Assembly: GCA_002412795.1 (NCBI GenBank)
Contig: DHVS01000027.1
Location: 1 to 41,048 of the forward strand
Origin: a bacterium UBP2_UBA5202
Lineage (GTDB): Bacteria; Edwardsbacteria; AC1; EtOH8
Direction of reading: 5' to 3'
Length of the DNA stretch: 41,048 bases
Position 1 is the first letter of the stretch. Each line of letters starts with the position of its first letter. Under the pieces are notes generated by a model, which ran no database searches, had not been told where the DNA came from, and saw nothing but the letters and a program-made list of their open reading frames with translations. Of the stretch, positions 1 through 6,861 are shown one piece after another. Made by a program: the position numbers and the translations under genes.

Positions 1-677
1 TACTTGTAGCCCACCGTGATGGCCGGCTTGTTGGCCGAGTCCTGGGATGTCACTATCATCCGGCCGCTCTTGGTATCCGACAGATACAACGCCGTTCCGG
101 TATTCTGGTTGTCTATCCACAGTCCGGTTCCGGTGGACATATAGTTGTTCTCTATCCGCACCCCAAACTGGTCGCCCCCGTGGTCATTGTAGATCGCAGT
201 GCCGGTGGTGTTGTAGATCGCTATTCCCATGTTGTCCCGCCGCACCCCCAGCACCCGCATCCCCTCCAAGGCGCTGTTGTTGCAGTCCAGCCGTATCATC
301 CCCCCGCTGGAGTCCGACCGCATGTCCAGCCAGTACGAGGACCGGTAAGGCGGGGTTTGCCCGTCATTAACCCCCTTGTTGATGGCATATATCCCCTGGC
401 CGACCGGATTGTAGTTGTATGCCATCACCGATTGGTTGCCGTAATTGTTCCAAACTTGGGCATAACCTTCACCCGGCGGGGTATACGAAGATATCAGCCT
501 CACGTCATTGAGCCACAGCGGTCCGCCAGCGGTATCGGCGGAGTTGCTTCGCAAATAGGCTGTCCATGGGTTGCCTCCCAAACTGTCGGCATTCAGGGCA
601 AAGGCAACTCCGGTAATCTGCAGCGCCAGCGCCATCACTAATACTGCTATCTTGATTTGGGGGGATCCTCTTTTCAT
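1..677 (-). CDS. Secreted surface protein, N-terminal part (runs off the window)
   Basis: An open frame with no stop runs from an ATG at 677 to the left edge (225 complete codons). Residues 1-27 form a signal peptide: basic start MKRG, a hydrophobic core AVLVMALALQITG, then a probable cleavage after VAFA. The mature start LNADSLGGNPW resembles the ADxLGG-type spacer segments of tail-fibre-like or collagen-like secreted proteins. The rest is rich in Asn, Gly, Thr and Tyr with short strand-like periodic motifs (GIAIYN, GTAIYND, GTGLWIDN, GTALYLSD), suggesting a beta-rich repetitive fold. I do not recognise a catalytic family. Its ATG shares a base with the stop of the upstream dehydratase gene (TGATG), so it is probably translated with the sugar-biosynthesis operon. 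A cell-surface or extracellular location is inferred from the signal peptide. Confidence 0.75.
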   Translation of the reverse strand, partial: MKRGSPQIKIAVLVMALALQITGVAFALNADSLGGNPWTAYLRSNSADTAGGPLWLNDVRLISSYTPPGEGYAQVWNNYGNQSVMAYNYNPVGQGIYAINKGVNDGQTPPYRSSYWLDMRSDSSGGMIRLDCNNSALEGMRVLGVRRDNMGIAIYNTTGTAIYNDHGGDQFGVRIENNYMSTGTGLWIDNQNTGTALYLSDTKSGRMIVTSQDSANKPAITVGYK

Positions 678-1693
678 CAGATTATGTTTTTCCCGCCGGA
701 CCGGCTGATCCAGCCCTCCCTTTGCAACAGTTCCAGTATCTTGGGTTTGCTCAGTTTTTCCGCGATGGCCGAGCTGTATTCAAATATTTCAACTGTCTTG
801 TGCTTGCGGTAATGACCATCCGGATCCGATCCCTCCAGGGGCGAAAGGACGATATAATGGCTGCCGGAATCCACCGTCCTCATTGATTCTTCTTCCGATA
901 TCAGGGCTTCGTGGATCTTTTCCCCGGGCCGGACCCCAACGTTCTTGATGGCAATTTTTTTGCCGGCGGTCCCGGCCATCACCTCGGCCAGATCCTTTAC
1001 CAGCAGAGCCGGCAGTTTTTTCACGAAGATCTCGCCGCCTTTGGCCTTCAGGGCCGCCCAAAACACCAGGTCTATGGCCTGGCCCAGGGTCAGCACGAAA
1101 CGGGTCATGCCGGGATGGGTGATGGTCAGCGGACCGCCGTGTTCCAGCTGTTTCTGAAAAAGGGGGATGACGCTGCCCCGTGACCCGATCACATTCCCGT
1201 AGCGGACGCAGGCGTAGACCGGGGATTTCCTGCCGGCTTCCAGGTTGGCCGAGATGAAAAGCCTCTCCTGGAGGGCCTTGGTCATGCCCATGGTGTTTAC
1301 CGGCTTTACCGCCTTGTCGGTGGAAATGGCGATCACCCGGGGCACCCCTTCCTCCCGGCAGGCGGTGATGATGTTGTGGGCCCCGATGACATTGGTGAGC
1401 ACCGCTTCCCGGACATTGTATTCGCAGGAAGGCACCTGCTTTAAGGCCGCCGCGTGGAAGACAACATCCACGCCCTTCATCGCGCTTTTAACCGAGGCGT
1501 AGTCCCGGACGTCTCCGATGACGAACTCCACCTGGGGGCTGGAGCGGAACTCGTAGCGCATGTCGTCCTGCTTTTTTTCGTCCCGGCTGAAGATGATGAT
1601 CTTCCTGGGTTTCCCCTTCAAAAGCATCTTTGCGATGTAATGCCCGAAGGAGCCTGTACCGCCGGTTATCAGTACTTTCTTATTTAAAAACAC
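677..1693 (-). CDS. UDP-GlcNAc 4,6-dehydratase/5-epimerase family (CapE/WbjB/PseB-like SDR)
   Basis: A 338-residue extended short-chain dehydrogenase. The NAD(P)-binding glycine motif GGTGSFG is at residues 11-17, close to the N-terminus, so this is the soluble form without the membrane domain of WbpM-type enzymes. The active-site segment ISTDKAVKPVNTMGMTK (123-139) has Ser124, Asp126 and Lys127 and an MxxxK motif (Met135, Lys139) in place of YxxxK, as known for CapE-like members. YGNVIGSRGSVIPLF is also typical. These enzymes convert UDP-GlcNAc to a 4-keto-6-deoxy sugar in the cytoplasm, the first step to L-FucNAc, L-QuiNAc or pseudaminic acid. A CapF-type cupin 27 bp upstream and an RmlD-like reductase favour the L-FucNAc/L-QuiNAc branch. 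The start is GTG, set by AAGGAG five bases upstream. The exact epimerisation product cannot be read from sequence. Confidence 0.9.
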   Translation of the reverse strand: MFLNKKVLITGGTGSFGHYIAKMLLKGKPRKIIIFSRDEKKQDDMRYEFRSSPQVEFVIGDVRDYASVKSAMKGVDVVFHAAALKQVPSCEYNVREAVLTNVIGAHNIITACREEGVPRVIAISTDKAVKPVNTMGMTKALQERLFISANLEAGRKSPVYACVRYGNVIGSRGSVIPLFQKQLEHGGPLTITHPGMTRFVLTLGQAIDLVFWAALKAKGGEIFVKKLPALLVKDLAEVMAGTAGKKIAIKNVGVRPGEKIHEALISEEESMRTVDSGSHYIVLSPLEGSDPDGHYRKHKTVEIFEYSSAIAEKLSKPKILELLQREGWISRSGGKNII

Positions 1694-1720
1694 AATGCTC
1701 CTTGTGATATTCGAAAAGCT

Positions 1721-2119
1721 TTAGATATCCAATTTGTAGGAATGGGTATCGCTGTCCTCGGGGTTGAACGGCTCATCGGTATAGGCCAGCAGGTACATCA
1801 TCTCCTGGCCGGTGTTCTTGATGGCGTGGGCCGACCTCAGGGGCAGTTCCACCGTCACCATGTTGTCCTCGCCCATTACGATCTCGGTCCGTTGCTTGGT
1901 GTCTATGTCCTCCAGCGCCAAAAGCGCCCGGCCCTTGATCACGCAGAACCATTCGTGCTTGCGCAGGTGGTAGTGGTGCCCCTTGGAGATGCCGGGATAG
2001 GCGGTGGTAACGAAGAACTGGCCGAAGGCCTCCCGGCCCGGATGGAGGTTCTCGCGTCGCAGGATCTCGGCCAGCCAGCCCCGCTGGTCTGTCTTGATAT
2101 CAAGCTTGCGCACTACCAT
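1721..2119 (-). CDS. CapF C-terminal-type cupin (nucleotide-sugar epimerase)
   Basis: A small single-domain cupin of 132 residues. The histidine cluster KGHHYHLRKHEWF (46-58) is the cupin metal or active-site motif. The sequence TTAYPGISKGHHYH and the ending EPFNPEDSDTHSYKLDI line up with the C-terminal cupin of the capsule enzyme CapF (PGITKGNHWH and DPNQPDTYFLEV there). In CapF this domain acts on the 4-keto intermediate made by CapE, before reduction by an SDR domain. Here the cupin is a separate gene, and the reductase is probably the RmlD-like protein two genes upstream. I start at ATG 2119 because GGGAG and GAAGG precede it; an ATG at 2137 is in frame but has no ribosome-binding site. 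The 110 bp before it hold a repeat left by the neighbouring GxxExxY insertion. Confidence 0.8.
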   Translation of the reverse strand: MVVRKLDIKTDQRGWLAEILRRENLHPGREAFGQFFVTTAYPGISKGHHYHLRKHEWFCVIKGRALLALEDIDTKQRTEIVMGEDNMVTVELPLRSAHAIKNTGQEMMYLLAYTDEPFNPEDSDTHSYKLDI

Positions 2120-2209
2120 TACCCTTCGATCTCCCATTCAATTTTATAATATTTCGCCACTCATGCCAAAGGCAGATCCGCCTATTTGGACTTGCTTGCG
2201 GTGGCGGAA

Positions 2210-2228
2210 AAGGCACTAAGGCACCAAG
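2210..2228 (+). repeat. CACTAAG/CACCAAG octamer repeat, left arm
   Basis: Two consecutive octamers of the form RCACYAAG (GCACTAAG, GCACCAAG) end one base before the stop codon of the GxxExxY gene at 2230. The same octamers occur in opposite orientation just outside the start of that gene (2625-2652), so the gene is enclosed by inverted copies. Such CACCAAG-type short repeats are common near GxxExxY genes in environmental bacteria (general experience, not checked here). Confidence 0.6.
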
Positions 2229-2229
2229 A

Positions 2230-2622
2230 TTACACAATAAATCGTTTAATGCCATTTCTTATAACAGACACATTAAAATTGATTAAGAATCCTAGACGTT
2301 TGCCGGTCAACTTTAAGTGGCTGAGTATTTGCGCCTCCCAAACGGGATTCATCTGCTCTACGGCTTTCAATTCACAGATGATGCTTTTTTCTATCAAGAC
2401 ATCTAAACAAAGGCCTTCATCAAATGCTATGCCGTCATAAACAATCGGCACATCTACTTGCCTTTGATGTTTTAATCCTCTTTTTGACAATTCATGACAA
2501 AAACAAACTTCATAAACTTTTTCCAGCAATCCTGGACCCAGTTTTTTATGCACAGCGTATGCGGTATCTACGATTTTCTTTGCCTGCTCCTCTTCTATTG
2601 GTGACAGCGGTTTATAGTTCAT
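2230..2622 (-). CDS. GxxExxY family protein (PD-(D/E)xK-like fold)
   Basis: 130 residues. The family name motif is visible as G31-L-L-E34-K-V-Y37 within KLGPGLLEKVYE. It is followed by CHELSKRGL, the segment YDG, then LCLDVLIEKSIICELKAVEQ, where Asp and the ExK-like LKA match the PD-(D/E)xK nuclease-like core, and a closing QILSHLKLTGKRLGFLINFN. The family is very widespread in environmental genomes, usually as a stand-alone gene; its function is not established. It starts on the ATGA overlap with the RmlD-like gene and sits between two genes that should be neighbours (reductase and cupin). It is flanked by inverted octamer repeats and is more AT-rich than its neighbours, all consistent with a recent cassette-like insertion. 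Confidence 0.85.
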   Translation of the reverse strand: MNYKPLSPIEEEQAKKIVDTAYAVHKKLGPGLLEKVYEVCFCHELSKRGLKHQRQVDVPIVYDGIAFDEGLCLDVLIEKSIICELKAVEQMNPVWEAQILSHLKLTGKRLGFLINFNVSVIRNGIKRFIV

Positions 2623-3500
2623 AGCTTTTGTGTCTTAGTGTCTTGGTGGCAGAGGTATTGCGTTTTTATGAATCCAAAACTTTTTTCCAGGTCCCAGGCT
2701 TCAGTTTTAAATGTATTACGGGCCTTGGTCGTATCCAGCGATACGTCCCGGGGCCGGGGCGCCAGGTAGTTGACCGCAGAGGACAGGCCCGGTTTGACTG
2801 CTTCCGGATCGAATCCGAAAGTCCGGGCGGCGGCCCTCATGAATTCGTATTTGGTGCAGGGCTGGCTGCTGCCGATGTTGTATATTCCCGCCAAGCGCCT
2901 TTCCATTATCTCTTCCAGGAACAGCGCCAGGTTTCCGGTGGAGACCGGGGTGAATATCTGATCCGTGAAACCGTTTACCGTTTCCCCGTTCCGCAGGCGG
3001 GCGATCATTTTTTCCACCATCCCCGGCCGTTGGGGGCCGCTGCCCAGCCCGTAAATACTGGTGCGGATGATACATCCCCCCTGGGGGATCTCTCCCTCCC
3101 CCTCCAGTTTGGTCCGGCCGTAGACGGACAGCGGCGAAGGAACATCGCTTTCCGAGTAATTTCCCCTGGTTCCGTCAAACACAAAATCGGTGGAAATATA
3201 AATGACCTGGGCGCCGGGGACTGAGTTCACCATATTGCGGGTGGCCGCTACATTTGACTGATGGGCCTGCCCGGGGTCTTTTTCGCATCCGTCAACATTG
3301 GTCATGGCGGCGGTATGGATCACCGCATCTATTCCGCTTAAAGCCTTTCGTCCCTGGGTCAGGTCCCAGGACATTTGTTCCGCCCCGTCAATGTTAATGG
3401 CATCCCGATGGGTGGTGTAGATCACCCTATGCCGGGACTTGAACCGGTTCACCAGCAGGTGGCCCAGCATTCCGGCTCCGCCGGTGATCAGTATGTTCAC
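2619..3500 (-). CDS. RmlD-like SDR reductase (dTDP-4-dehydrorhamnose reductase family, WbvR/CapF-N role)
   Basis: 293 residues from a GTG at 3500 that overlaps the upstream stop as GTGA; the longer upstream frame would intrude into the glycosyltransferase gene and lacks family similarity. The Rossmann motif is GGAGMLG (7-13). HTAAMTNVDGCE (62-73) and ISTDFVFDG (102-110) are RmlD signatures, and the catalytic Tyr-Lys pair is in YGRTK (Tyr127, Lys131). It reduces a 4-keto-deoxy sugar nucleotide. Beside a CapE-like dehydratase and a CapF-type cupin it probably makes a UDP-linked 2-acetamido-2,6-dideoxy-L-sugar, by analogy with WbvR. dTDP-rhamnose is less likely because RmlA, B and C are absent. 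The last ten residues (CHQDTKTQKL) are encoded by the CACCAAGACACTAAG repeat, so the native C-terminus was probably replaced by the GxxExxY insertion. Confidence 0.85.
   Translation of the reverse strand: MNILITGGAGMLGHLLVNRFKSRHRVIYTTHRDAINIDGAEQMSWDLTQGRKALSGIDAVIHTAAMTNVDGCEKDPGQAHQSNVAATRNMVNSVPGAQVIYISTDFVFDGTRGNYSESDVPSPLSVYGRTKLEGEGEIPQGGCIIRTSIYGLGSGPQRPGMVEKMIARLRNGETVNGFTDQIFTPVSTGNLALFLEEIMERRLAGIYNIGSSQPCTKYEFMRAAARTFGFDPEAVKPGLSSAVNYLAPRPRDVSLDTTKARNTFKTEAWDLEKSFGFIKTQYLCHQDTKTQKL
2625..2652 (-). repeat. CACCAAG/CACTAAG octamer repeat, right arm
   Basis: On the minus strand this reads CACCAAG-ACACTAAG-ACACAAAAG, the inverse of the arm at 2210-2228. It lies inside the 3' end of the RmlD-like gene, encoding its final residues, and ends three bases before the ATG of the GxxExxY gene. 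Confidence 0.6.
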
Positions 3501-4657
3501 CGCCCGGCCTCCATCAAAAAATCCGATATCTTTGAAACCGTATCCGAAAGATTGAACCTTGATTGCGCCTGGCGCCGGGCCTCGTCCCCCAAAGCCTTGG
3601 CCTGGGCCGGCTGGCATAACAGTTTTTCCAGCACGAAAGGCAGCTCCCCGTGGTTTTTCAGCAGCAGACCGCTCCGCCCGTGGTCAATGATCTCGGGTAT
3701 CCCCCCGCTCATAACCGACACCACCGGCCTGCCCAGGGCCATGGCCTCTATCAGCACCCGGCCGAAGGGTTCCGGTTTTACCGGGGTGTGAACTATGACA
3801 TCGGCCGCCGCCATGTAAGGGGCGGGGTTATCCAGCCAGCCGGAAAAAATTATTTCCCCGGAGACGCCCAGCGAACCGGCCATTTTTTTTAAGTGTTCCG
3901 GGTAGCCCTGTTCGGCAAAAATGGCATCACCGGCCAAAAGCAATTTACACAGGAACCCCCGCCGTTTTAGATGGGCCAAAGCCCTGATGGCGTGTTCCTG
4001 CCCCTTCCAGGCCGAAAGCTGGCCGAATGCTCCGATCAAGGATTCTCCCGGCTTGACCCCCAGTTTGGTTTTGATCTCTTCCGGTTTTTGCTGCCGGCTG
4101 TCAAAGACCCATTTTTCCTGGTTTATCCCGTTGTGGATCACTTTCGGAGCCGTAACGCCGAACTTAAGGGCCGGCTGGCTGGCCGCAGCCCGGGAAACAG
4201 CTATCAGCTTCGGTTGGCTGATCCTGCCGGCCAGCCCCAGCAAAACCGACGGCGGCCCGGAGACTATATCGCGGATATGCCACACCATCGGCTGTTCGAT
4301 CTTCTTCCGGCAGAACCCCAGTATGACGGCTGACTTCAGGGTATTGGCGTAAACTATGTCAGGGTTTTCCAGATCAACGGCGGCGGCCAGTTCCCTTTTG
4401 GCGCTGGAGATGTCCCGCCATAATAAAGGATTAAAGAAATTTCCGCCCAGCTGACTCCGTGATATTAAAGCCAGCCTGGGGCTTATTTTTATGGTCCGGC
4501 AGCTGATTTTTAGGTCTTGGGCCTTTTTTACCAGCCTGCTGCCCTGAGATGCCAGTAAAACCGGCACTATTGGAGGTTTTAAGGCCGGCAAAACCGAAAA
4601 CAGGCTTTGCTCCGCCCCGCCGTAAACCGGTGAATGATCAAAAAATAAAACTTTCAC
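3497..4657 (-). CDS. GT4-family glycosyltransferase
   Basis: A 386-residue GT-B glycosyltransferase. The N-terminal acceptor domain starts with HSPVYGGAEQSL, typical of GT4. The central linker has AVSRAAASQPALKFG followed by KVIHNGI. The donor-binding domain begins at IGAFGQLSAWKGQEHAIRAL. The family E-x7-E motif is EPFGRVLIE, followed by AMALGRPVVS and GGIPEIIDHGRSGLLL. It transfers a sugar from a nucleotide-sugar donor to a lipid-linked glycan in the cytoplasm; the sugar cannot be predicted. A terminator and a 24-bp palindrome precede it, so it may begin a separate transcript with the deoxyamino-sugar genes that follow by GTGA and ATGA overlaps. Confidence 0.88.
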   Translation of the reverse strand: MKVLFFDHSPVYGGAEQSLFSVLPALKPPIVPVLLASQGSRLVKKAQDLKISCRTIKISPRLALISRSQLGGNFFNPLLWRDISSAKRELAAAVDLENPDIVYANTLKSAVILGFCRKKIEQPMVWHIRDIVSGPPSVLLGLAGRISQPKLIAVSRAAASQPALKFGVTAPKVIHNGINQEKWVFDSRQQKPEEIKTKLGVKPGESLIGAFGQLSAWKGQEHAIRALAHLKRRGFLCKLLLAGDAIFAEQGYPEHLKKMAGSLGVSGEIIFSGWLDNPAPYMAAADVIVHTPVKPEPFGRVLIEAMALGRPVVSVMSGGIPEIIDHGRSGLLLKNHGELPFVLEKLLCQPAQAKALGDEARRQAQSRFNLSDTVSKISDFLMEAGR

Positions 4658-4674
4658 TATTGCCTTGAATTATA

Positions 4675-4698
4675 ACAGATTATGTTAACATAATCTGT
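4675..4698. promoter_or_regulatory. Perfect 24-bp palindrome upstream of the GT4 gene
   Basis: ACAGATTATGTT-AACATAATCTGT is a perfect inverted repeat without a spacer. It lies 18 bp upstream of the GT4 start codon and just past the terminator of the preceding gene. Its symmetry and place suit an operator for a dimeric regulator, or part of a transcription-linked hairpin. No regulator gene lies next to it. Confidence 0.45.
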
Positions 4699-4706
4699 GT
4701 AAAAAG

Positions 4707-4745
4707 TCAATAAAATAGGCCTGGTAATACATTTTTTACCAGGCC
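4707..4745 (-). terminator. Rho-independent terminator after the GT2-GT9 gene
   Basis: On the minus strand a 10-bp stem (GGCCTGGTAA with TTACCAGGCC, 8-base loop) is followed by TATTTTATT and then a further T run. The stem contains the stop codon of the GT2-GT9 gene, so transcription should end right at that stop. Confidence 0.75.
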
Positions 4746-6550
4746 TTGGCTGATTGACAGAATTTTTGGAATTCCCCGAAAACCATGTCCGGGGAGATCC
4801 GGGAAAGACACGGCGGCCCGGCGGCCCGGCAGCCGTACTTGCCGGCCGGACGATAGCAGGGACTGCATTCTGCCTGGGTTTGAACGACCCTGGCTGACGG
4901 GCCGTACGGCCGGCTTAAGGCCGGATCGGTGGGGCCGAAGATTGTCAGGGTGGGAACCGCCAGCGCTGCGGCGCAGTGGGCCAGCCCGCTGTCGTTGGAG
5001 ATAAAGGCCCGGCAATGTCTGATCAGGGCCAGCGTGGCCCTCAGATCCCGGCCGCCGGACATGGTAACCGCGCCCGGTCCGGTCTTCAGGGCCACCTGTT
5101 CAGCCAATTCCTTTTCCTCCGGCCCGCCAAAGATCATCAGGAAAAATCCCTGTCCGGTTAATAATTTTCCCAAGGCAATGACGTTCTCTTTGGACCATCT
5201 TTTTTGGGGATTCCCCGCGCCGGGATGCAGGCCGATCAGCTTGGAGGGGTCTGCTTTCATCTGGTGCAGTAATTCCTCCGCCTGTTTTATTTCCTCCGGG
5301 GCAAGAGAAAGGCCATAGCCCTGGAATTTCCGGTCTATGCCGGCCGCCCGCAGCAGTTCCAGATTGCGTTCCAGATAATGCCGGTATGTGGTTTTTATTT
5401 TCAGGTTACAAAAACAATTTTTATTTCTTTCCGGCGAAACCCTGTCCCGGGCGCCGGAGATAAGGGCGGCCAGACAGTATCTAAATCGCGGGAAAGGCTG
5501 GCTGGTAAGGGTGATTTCCGGTTTTTGTTTTCGGAGATCTTGGATCAATTTCCATGATCCCTTCAAACCCCGGTATTGCAGATCATCTATCGCCAGTTTG
5601 TTTTGAATCCCGGAAGGAAGCAGAGGGAGCATGGCTTGCTTTTGGGCGATGACCGTGATCCTGGCCCCGGGCAGTTCCTCTCTGGCTGCCTCGATGGCCG
5701 GCAGGGCCATTATCATGTTGCCGATGCCGCCCCAGATAAAAAAGGCCAGCGACCCCGGCCTTTTTATTTTTGGCACCCGGCCGAAGCCAAAATCCCAGGG
5801 CCTTCCCCACTTTTTGGCAAAAACCCTGCGGCTGGCAACGGCGGCCTGTTTCCAGGCATCAGACTGGCGGCCCGACTCTCCGGCAAAGCGCGAGGCCCGT
5901 CCTCCGAAGTGGTAGAACAGGCAGGAACGGACCCTTAAAAAATCCGTCCCCTTCAGCGCCAGCCGGTAGAAGAGGTCGGGATCCGAGCCGGGGCCGGGAT
6001 TGAAGCATTCGTCCAATCCATCCAGCTGCTCCCATAATTTCCGGTGGACCAAAAAAGGATAATTGACCCCTGGTTCAAAAGCTCTCTGTTTCTGCTGGTT
6101 TTCGGCCCCGGCATAGGTTAAGAATTCCTGCTCCCGGAATTCTTCGAAGGTCTGCCCAAAATCCCGTTTGATATGGCAGGGCGCCACCGGCACCCATCCC
6201 GGTTCTATCTGAACGCCGCTTAAAACCCGGTCAGGCAAGGCCATCTTCATTAAGGCCTCATCCCATCCGGGTGATGCCACCAGATCATCGTTGGCCAGGA
6301 ACAGATACTCCCGGTTGGCCAGGCGGGCGGCCTGGTTGGTGGCGCTGCAGATCCCCTGGTTTTTGCCGAGGATGACCTGGTCGATCCCGGGATATGTCTT
6401 AAGATATTCGTTGGTGCCGTCGCTGCAGCCGTCGGCGCAGACTATTATCTGATGGGAATGGGCCGAGTGTTCCTTAAAACTTTTAAGGCAAAGTTTCAGA
6501 TAAGGAAGGGTGTTGTAGGTGGGGATGATTATTGAAAAGCCTGGTTTCAT
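4736..6550 (-). CDS. Two-domain glycosyltransferase: GT2 fused to GT9 (heptosyltransferase-like)
   Basis: 604 residues with two complete transferase domains. Residues 1-250 are a GT2 (GT-A) domain: FSIIIPTYNTLPYL at the start, CADGCSDGT (38-46), LANDDL (85-90) as the metal-binding acidic motif, and a WEQLDGLDECF segment. Residues 266-600 are a GT9 (GT-B) domain: FFIWGGIGNMIMALPAIEA, then LIGLHPGAGNPQKRWS and SNDSGLAHCAAALAVPTLTI plus FGPTDP, classic for ADP-heptose:LPS heptosyltransferases. Each half has about the length of a stand-alone enzyme, so this is a true fusion. It may add two successive sugars to a lipid-linked core or O-antigen-like glycan. The ATG overlaps the stop of the preceding broken gene (ATGA). 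The donors are unknown. Confidence 0.9.
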   Translation of the reverse strand: MKPGFSIIIPTYNTLPYLKLCLKSFKEHSAHSHQIIVCADGCSDGTNEYLKTYPGIDQVILGKNQGICSATNQAARLANREYLFLANDDLVASPGWDEALMKMALPDRVLSGVQIEPGWVPVAPCHIKRDFGQTFEEFREQEFLTYAGAENQQKQRAFEPGVNYPFLVHRKLWEQLDGLDECFNPGPGSDPDLFYRLALKGTDFLRVRSCLFYHFGGRASRFAGESGRQSDAWKQAAVASRRVFAKKWGRPWDFGFGRVPKIKRPGSLAFFIWGGIGNMIMALPAIEAAREELPGARITVIAQKQAMLPLLPSGIQNKLAIDDLQYRGLKGSWKLIQDLRKQKPEITLTSQPFPRFRYCLAALISGARDRVSPERNKNCFCNLKIKTTYRHYLERNLELLRAAGIDRKFQGYGLSLAPEEIKQAEELLHQMKADPSKLIGLHPGAGNPQKRWSKENVIALGKLLTGQGFFLMIFGGPEEKELAEQVALKTGPGAVTMSGGRDLRATLALIRHCRAFISNDSGLAHCAAALAVPTLTIFGPTDPALSRPYGPSARVVQTQAECSPCYRPAGKYGCRAAGPPCLSRISPDMVFGEFQKFCQSAKAW

Positions 6551-6861
6551 TTCATCTTTCTGGCCGAAAGCGACAGGGGCAGTCCGGCCACCGCCCGGGC
6601 GGCAACCGTTCTGTCAGTTGGGCAAAGTTGGCCCGTTCTCCATTTATTGACGGCTGAAATCTTTGAGCGATGGTTATCCGGGAACGGGACCCAACCAGAC
6701 GATCCGGAATTCCGTTGTTTATGGGATAAACATTGCGGCAGCACCAGGCAAACCACGCTTCCCTGGCGGATCTCCCGGCCGTCCTGCTTCAGCGACTTAA
6801 GCCGCCAGTCGCTTCGACGGCAGTTTGGGCACTGCAGTATTTCCAGCACTTCAGAACGCAT
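6547..6861 (-). pseudogene. Frameshifted, truncated Trm112-like zinc ribbon of a methyltransferase
   Basis: The frame opens with LEILQCPNCRRSDWRLKSL and GREIRQGSVVC, the start of the Trm112-type zinc ribbon found at the N-terminus of many SAM methyltransferases in glycan loci. After Cys (codon at 6748-6750) the frame loses similarity, while the other frame continues with CCRNVYPINNGIPDRL, exactly the second half of that ribbon (C-x-x-C then YPIxxGIP). A two-base deletion or one-base insertion near 6741-6745 explains this. The rescued frame ends at 6552 without a methyltransferase domain, so the gene is both frameshifted and cut short by the GT2-GT9 gene. It overlaps its upstream neighbour as TGATG. 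The shift could also be an assembly error, but the missing catalytic domain would remain. Confidence 0.75.
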
